From Candidatus Agathobaculum intestinipullorum (GTDB taxonomy: Bacteria > Bacillota > Clostridia > Oscillospirales > Butyricicoccaceae): DNA of 62,680 nt. How positions within the stretch are numbered: position 1 is the stretch's first letter; every line of letters begins with the position of its first letter. Position numbers and translations under genes: made by a program. The notes beneath the pieces were generated by a model that had not been told where the DNA came from, did not search any database, and was given only the letters and a program-made list of their open reading frames with translations. Shown here one piece after another: positions 58,656 to 62,680 of the stretch. The stretch covers positions 1 through 62,680 of the forward strand of contig DWZQ01000027.1 of NCBI GenBank assembly GCA_019117485.1. The letters run 5' to 3'.

Positions 58656-59405
58656 ATGGATCAGATATTAGCAGCGACGAAGCAGGCGCAGGTTGTAGCA
58701 GGACAGTTGCCGACAAGTGCCGAAGAGGCGTCGCCACCCGAAGAGGAGCATAGCTTAACCGAACTGCTTGCCGCCTGTGAAGGCGCGATGTGTGAGATTT
58801 TGACCGAGGATAATTACCTGTTCTTTGCCGGACATGTGACACAACAGGATCCAGAGTTTAAAATGATCACCGTTGAGCCTCGTCGGAACAGCGAGGCACC
58901 TTTGGGGGTGGGGCACGGCACTGCCGTTAAGATTCAGGTGCGGGTGCATGAGTCTTGGGGCACGTTGGTTATGCTCTATGGAACTGTATCGGTGTGTGAA
59001 GAGGATTACTGGAAAATATTTGTCAATCACGCAGTTGCGTGCAACGAATGCCGTCGGGCGTTCCGGCAGCGCGTGGAAGTGGAAGCGACGATCCTCTGGG
59101 GGCCGGGCTTCCGTTTCCGGGGCAAGTGTCAACTGGAGGATATCAGTTTGGTGGGTGTGGCTTTGTACAGCCCACTCAAGCTGGATGTGGGACGGCAGAT
59201 GATCCTGTCCATCCCGTATCTGACAGAGGAGTACCAATACCCGTATGAACTTCCCTGCACCGTGGCGGCTTGCCGCAATGTGGCCGAACACGGCCAACCG
59301 CCTCGTTGGCGGTATGGTTGTGCCTTTGACCCGTTGGACGAAGACTTGGAGAGCATCCTATATAAGGATATCATGATGCTGCAATTTAAGGGCAGGCATG
59401 TGTGA
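58656..59405 (+). CDS. PilZ domain-like protein (possible c-di-GMP receptor)
   Basis: 249 residues. The C-terminal half has CRRAFRQRVEVEATILW (RxxxR-like) and LEDISLVGVALYS (the D/NxSxxG motif), the two c-di-GMP-binding parts of PilZ; the N-terminal half has a YcgR-like beta domain (MITVEPRRNSEAPLGVGHGTAVKIQV). YcgR-type proteins brake flagella when c-di-GMP is high. The CxxC at NHAVACNECRR next to the RxxxR motif is unusual. Cytosolic, monocistronic. Confidence 0.75.
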   Translation: MDQILAATKQAQVVAGQLPTSAEEASPPEEEHSLTELLAACEGAMCEILTEDNYLFFAGHVTQQDPEFKMITVEPRRNSEAPLGVGHGTAVKIQVRVHESWGTLVMLYGTVSVCEEDYWKIFVNHAVACNECRRAFRQRVEVEATILWGPGFRFRGKCQLEDISLVGVALYSPLKLDVGRQMILSIPYLTEEYQYPYELPCTVAACRNVAEHGQPPRWRYGCAFDPLDEDLESILYKDIMMLQFKGRHV

Positions 59406-59433
59406 TTCGTTAGAATAAATCCGATAGATAATC

Positions 59434-59470
59434 AAAAACCTGTGGCATGTATTTGCCACAGGTTTTTTTG
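59434..59470. terminator. Bidirectional terminator
   Basis: AAAAACCTGTGGCA-TGTAT-TTGCCACAGGTTTTT, between convergent genes. Confidence 0.87.
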
Positions 59471-59502
59471 TGTTCTGAGGGGAGAGGGGAAGGCAGTCCG
59501 GC

Positions 59503-60819
59503 TCAGTCCTTGGCCAGACGCAGGCCGTCATAGCGGGTGACGTGGAACGTATACGGCATTGCGGTGGTCGCAAACCCAACCTCGCGCAGGACGGCGCGAA
59601 TGTTCTCAACCAGATGGTAGTTAAAGTCGCGCTGCGAAATCGACACCTTGAGCGTATCCTTATACGAGCTGACCAGAATGCCGAACGGCTGGAACGCACA
59701 GGGCAGGATGGCTGAGTAATCGGCGACGTATTGCTCCATGCTGGGAGTCAGCTTAAATTCACCGATGTTGGTCAGGATGAAGCTGTCGCGGCGGATGTAG
59801 TCGCGCGCCTGCTGACGCATCATCTGCTCCTTTTCGTCGATAGGCATGTCCAGCTTGTGGGATTTTGCCACGCGGTTGGCATTTTTCAGCGCCCAGAATA
59901 CTGCATGCGGCAGGTTCTTCTGGGTGTCGAAGTATTTCTTGCATGCTTGGCAAGCCTCAAGGAACGGCATGTCAAAATACTCGGAGAAGAACGGCAGGTC
60001 GAGGAGCGACACAAAAAAGCGCGTGGTCGTGGTCTTGACGTAAGCGCGCAGATCCATCGGCACCTCAGCGATAATCGGCTCGGTGTGTTTGCCGTCCTTA
60101 TAATAGGTGCGATGCATGCCCATCGAGATGGCGGTCATCAGGAAGGTCATAGGCGTCACGCCGTTCCGCTTGGTATAATCGAGCAGCTGCGGCAGCGACA
60201 TGGTCAGCTCGGTGGTCAGTTCGTTATCGTCGTTGCGGCTGTCGTACTCGGGCATATGGAAAGCCGGGATATCCGGATGATGGTCGGCATCCGACTGCGG
60301 CATGCCGCGCAGGCGGAGATAGCCGTCCTCGCAGTCCTGCGGGGTGAACTGGGTTGCATTGGTGCGGATCGAGCGGCCGGGATCGACGTCGTATCCCATG
60401 CCTTTCAGGTAGTTGTACAGGATCGAGCGGATAAACTGGTCAAAGCCACGGCCATCCGAAATGCAGTGCTGGTATTCCAAATAGATCGTATTATCCTTGT
60501 AGCCGCACAGGAAAAGATAGCCGTTGGTATCGTCCGAACCGATGTAGTAAGGGGAAAGGTCGTCCATCGGCAGCACCTTGGGCGGCTTGGTGAGGATACG
60601 GTAATTATATTGCGTCTCGCCGCGCACCAGGCCGAGCGCAAACTGCGGATAACGGTCAAGCGTGGTGCGTACCGCAGCCAGCAGCACGCGCGGGTCGACC
60701 GGCTCGGTCATGCGCACGATGTGGCGCGGAGCAGTGGTCAGGTCTTTGTGGGTTGCATACATGAAAATGGCGCCGTAGCTGTCTACTCTCAGCAAAGCGT
60801 CCTGAAAAGCTTCGTTCAT
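59503..60819 (-). CDS. Condensation/alcohol acyltransferase-like protein
   Basis: 438 residues from ATG 60819, 8 nt after GGAGGT (an ATG 9 nt earlier is too close to the site). YLEYQHCISDGRGFDQFIRSIL contains HxxxDG, the catalytic motif of the chloramphenicol-acetyltransferase/condensation superfamily, and the end (AFQPFGILVSSYKDTLKVSISQRDFNYHLV) has the usual second-domain strand. It may transfer an acyl group from CoA to an alcohol or amine (WS/DGAT, alcohol acetyltransferase or PapA-like). No membrane helix. Substrate unknown; not near a lipid or NRPS cluster. Confidence 0.75.
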   Translation of the reverse strand: MNEAFQDALLRVDSYGAIFMYATHKDLTTAPRHIVRMTEPVDPRVLLAAVRTTLDRYPQFALGLVRGETQYNYRILTKPPKVLPMDDLSPYYIGSDDTNGYLFLCGYKDNTIYLEYQHCISDGRGFDQFIRSILYNYLKGMGYDVDPGRSIRTNATQFTPQDCEDGYLRLRGMPQSDADHHPDIPAFHMPEYDSRNDDNELTTELTMSLPQLLDYTKRNGVTPMTFLMTAISMGMHRTYYKDGKHTEPIIAEVPMDLRAYVKTTTTRFFVSLLDLPFFSEYFDMPFLEACQACKKYFDTQKNLPHAVFWALKNANRVAKSHKLDMPIDEKEQMMRQQARDYIRRDSFILTNIGEFKLTPSMEQYVADYSAILPCAFQPFGILVSSYKDTLKVSISQRDFNYHLVENIRAVLREVGFATTAMPYTFHVTRYDGLRLAKD

Positions 60820-60993
60820 AACATACACCTCCGGTTAGCAAAGTATCCTTATTTCTATTATAAAGCAAACCGTTGCAAAAAAACAGAGAAGGAACGCAGA
60901 AATTGGAAAAAGGAACACGTTTTTTTTGTGCAGACTGACCTTGCAGAAAGACAAAGCAAGCGCAGCGGCATAGTCTGCAAGGGAGGGATTTGT

Positions 60994-62076
60994 TTGGCTA
61001 CCATCAGTTTGTGTATGATCGTCCGGGACGAGGAACAGACGCTGGCACGCTGTCTGGACAGTGTAGCCGGGCTTGTAGACGAGATCGTTGTAACCGATAC
61101 CGGTTCGACTGACCGCACCAAAGAGATCGCTGCCCAGTATGGGCGGGTGGTAGATTTTCCATGGTGCGACGATTTTGCCGCCGCGCGTAACTTTTCTTTT
61201 GCGCAGGCGACAAAGGACTATATCCTGTGGCTGGATGCTGATGACGTGATGGAACCGGCCGATCAGGAACGGTTTGCGCAACTTAAGGCCGGGCTGGATG
61301 GCACAGCCGACGTGGTGCTGCTGCCCTACCATACTGCGCTTGATGAGAACGGCCAGCCGGCGTTTACCTACTTCCGCGAGCGGCTGCTGCGGCGCGCAGC
61401 CGGTTTCCAATGGGAAGGGGCGGTGCATGAGTGCATTACGCCGCGCGGGCGCGTGCAGTACGGCGAGACGGCAGTCACACATCGTAAGGAAAAGGCAGCA
61501 GACAGCGACCGAAATCTGCGCATTTATCAGGCGCAGCTTGCTCGCGGCAAGATATTCAGTGCGCGGGAGCAGTTTTATTATGCACGCGAGCTGTTTGCGC
61601 ACGGACGGTATCACGAGGCAGCGGCAGCGTTTGAAACGTTTCTTGACCGCCCGGACGGCTGGGTAGAAAACCGCATCGAAGCATGCTGCAATCTGGCGGA
61701 ATGTCTGTGCGCGGTGGGGCAGCCTGCACAGGCGCGGCAGGCGTTGGTGCGCTCGTTTGCTGAGGACAGCCCGCGCGGTGAAGCGTGCTGTGCGTTGGCG
61801 GCACTCGAACTCGAACAAGGGCGGTTGTCGCAGGCCAAATTCTGGTATGAGACTGCGCTGCGTGCCGTTTGCGATACGCGGCAGGGCGGGTTTGTCAAAC
61901 CGGCATGCTATGGTTACCTGCCCTGTATCGGGTTATGTGTGTGTTGCGACCGGATGGGGCATCATGCAGAGGCCGCCCAGTGGAACGAGCGCGCCGCGCT
62001 TTATCAGCCGCAGTCAGAAGCAGTAGCGTATAACCGGCGATATTTTGATGCGATTGGGTGTGAAATGTCACAGTAA
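60994..62076 (+). CDS. Family 2 glycosyltransferase with C-terminal TPR repeats
   Basis: 360 residues from a TTG after AAGGGAGGGA; upstream in-frame codons are antisense to the acyltransferase gene. GT2 core: ISLCMIVRDEEQTLARCLDSV, DEIVVTDTGSTDRTKEIA, YILWLDADDVM (DxD) and WEGAVHECI. From about 190, helical repeats of TPR type (YYARELFAHGRYHEAAAAFETFL; CNLAECLCAVGQPAQARQALVRSF). Such two-part enzymes are common in spore-formers and glycosylate surface proteins. The collagen-like protein downstream is a plausible acceptor. Confidence 0.88.
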   Translation: MATISLCMIVRDEEQTLARCLDSVAGLVDEIVVTDTGSTDRTKEIAAQYGRVVDFPWCDDFAAARNFSFAQATKDYILWLDADDVMEPADQERFAQLKAGLDGTADVVLLPYHTALDENGQPAFTYFRERLLRRAAGFQWEGAVHECITPRGRVQYGETAVTHRKEKAADSDRNLRIYQAQLARGKIFSAREQFYYARELFAHGRYHEAAAAFETFLDRPDGWVENRIEACCNLAECLCAVGQPAQARQALVRSFAEDSPRGEACCALAALELEQGRLSQAKFWYETALRAVCDTRQGGFVKPACYGYLPCIGLCVCCDRMGHHAEAAQWNERAALYQPQSEAVAYNRRYFDAIGCEMSQ

Positions 62077-62144
62077 GCGTCATCGCAGCATAGGATGGAT
62101 TGCCGGAGAATGATTTCGGCAAATTCCGCGAAAGGAAGAATGAT

Positions 62145-62558
62145 ATGTATCATCGTCCACAATTCGGCAGATGCGATGCATCGGATCGCACGTCTGACGG
62201 ATGGATGGAAGCGTTTTGCGGCGCGGATCGCTCATGTAGTCCGACTGGCCCGACCGGGCCGACCGGTCCAACCGGTCCCGTCGGCCCGCGTGGCTACCGT
62301 GGGGAACGCGGGCCGATGGGGCCAATGGGACCGATGGGTATGATGGGTCCGACCGGCGCGACCGGCGCGACCGGTGCGACTGGTTTGACCGGTGCAACTG
62401 GGGCAACCGGCGCAACAGGTGCAACTGGGGCGACAGGCCCGGCGGGAGGTCCTACCGGTCCGACAGGCGTAACTGCCCCGTCAATATATGCACAACAAGG
62501 AAAATGCCGTAACCATGCGGCTTTCAGCACATTAAAGACAATTAAACAACCCCTATAA
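62145..62558 (+). CDS. Collagen-like (BclA-type) protein with foreign-looking C terminus
   Basis: 137 residues from ATG 62145 after GGAAG. A 30-residue N-terminal part ([19 protein letters not shown]) is followed by about 24 GXY triplets, mostly GPT and GAT with one GPR-GYR-GER patch, as in exosporium collagen-like proteins; Thr sites are normally O-glycosylated. One extra Gly breaks the register near the end. The usual C-terminal trimerising domain of about 120 residues is missing; after TAPSIYAQ the frame runs 20 residues ([20 protein letters not shown]) and stops in A/T-rich DNA. Confidence 0.75.
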   Translation: MYHRPQFGRCDASDRTSDGWMEAFCGADRSCSPTGPTGPTGPTGPVGPRGYRGERGPMGPMGPMGMMGPTGATGATGATGLTGATGATGATGATGATGPAGGPTGPTGVTAPSIYAQQGKCRNHAAFSTLKTIKQPL

Positions 62559-62569
62559 TTACACCTAAA

Positions 62570-62612
62570 ACGCCGTAGCAAGGTTGGACAAGCCTTGATA
62601 TGGCGTTTTTAA
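62570..62612 (+). terminator. Terminator-like hairpin after the collagen-like gene
   Basis: AAAACGCC...GGCGTTTT with inner GCAAGG/CCTTG pairing and a T tract. Confidence 0.6.
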
Positions 62613-62630
62613 GTGAGTAGGATATGTCGC

Positions 62631-62661
62631 CGCAGCTTGAAAAGAGTTGCGGTTTTTTTAT
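62631..62661 (+). terminator. Second hairpin with T tract at the window end
   Basis: CCGCAGCTTGAAAAGAGTTGCGG followed by seven Ts. No gene of its own is visible between the two hairpins. Confidence 0.55.
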
Positions 62662-62680
62662 GCCCGAAAACAGGCGGTAA

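Noticed and set aside
59731-60993. A 420-codon N-terminal extension of the glycosyltransferase.
   Set aside because: It is antisense to the acyltransferase gene and the GT2 domain begins right after a TTG with a good AAGGGAGGGA site.
62077-62110. A sigma-K-like promoter (ACA-N16-CATAGGATG) before the collagen-like gene.
   Set aside because: The -10 box lacks the final TA and the -35 signal is only three bases, too weak to report as a feature.
62285-62470. Short tandem repeats that might suggest a CRISPR array or satellite.
   Set aside because: They are the GPT/GAT codons of a collagen-like gene in one continuous frame, with 9-bp units and no spacers.

Overview
This window reads as a chromosomal segment of a GC-rich, spore-forming-lineage Clostridia (Bacillota). 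The evidence is the sporulation genes (spoIIGA-sigE-sigG remnant, gpr-spoIIP, a GerA-type operon), the gpr/rpsT divergence, an FMN-riboswitch rib operon, lepA-hemW, perR-rubrerythrin and strong AGGAGG ribosome binding sites. A gut relative of the Oscillospirales/Butyricicoccaceae is a guess from overall gene style only. A sigma-28-type promoter before a chemoreceptor and a PilZ-like protein suggest motility.

Layout. 1-615: tail of an rRNA operon (5S) with four tRNAs. 0.7-5.6 kb: MarR/FUSC efflux pair, cysK, a GH3 lipoprotein, gluQRS. 5.6-8.4 kb: SPFH protein, a 160-bp MITE, a small RHH regulator, a GerMN lipoprotein-like protein and two hairpin-rich intergenic elements each bracketed by duplicated terminators. 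8.4-17.8 kb: thiE-amidase-ybaK, a polysaccharide deacetylase, perR-rubrerythrin, a second cysteine synthase, a wall amidase, and a polar amino acid ABC transporter. 18-24 kb: chemoreceptor, then ribDEBAH under an FMN riboswitch. 24.4-34.3 kb: lepA-hemW, ACT/UPF0210, spoIIGA-sigE, an acetyltransferase, a truncated sigG, an SAH/MTA-type deaminase and purine nucleoside phosphorylase. 34.3-45.7 kb: tRNA-Pro and a complete mannose-family PTS with AgaS, NagA and KbaY/KbaZ-type aldolase subunits, an AraC regulator and several unassigned proteins; together this looks like N-acetylgalactosamine/galactosamine uptake and breakdown to triose phosphates, lacking only a visible tagatose-6-phosphate kinase. 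46-50 kb: a short serine recombinase with an unknown partner, TetR with an SLH/transglutaminase surface protein. 50-55.5 kb: ArsC-like, GerA-type germination operon, spoIIP, gpr. 55.6-62.7 kb: rpsT, an SdpR/SdpI operon, SLH protein, PilZ-like protein, condensation-like acyltransferase, a GT2/TPR glycosyltransferase, and a collagen-like protein whose 3' end looks foreign.

The most unusual signals are: (1) a family of four roughly 200-nt intergenic chains of hairpins (5.6, 8.1, 12.8 and 27.8 kb) that keep stem lengths, loops and order while the stem sequences change with compensatory pairs; two copies are flanked by direct repeats of a terminator, and one splits the ACT/UPF0210 gene pair; (2) a sigG gene cut off immediately before region 2.4 although its sigma-F promoter is intact, while two forespore-type promoters (gpr and the gerA operon) share the same elements; (3) a near-full-length-hairpin MITE flanked by TTAA; and (4) a cluster of AAAAAGTGCAAAT sites before the PTS operon, a probable AraC regulon signal. 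All calls are from reading the sequence; no database search was made.
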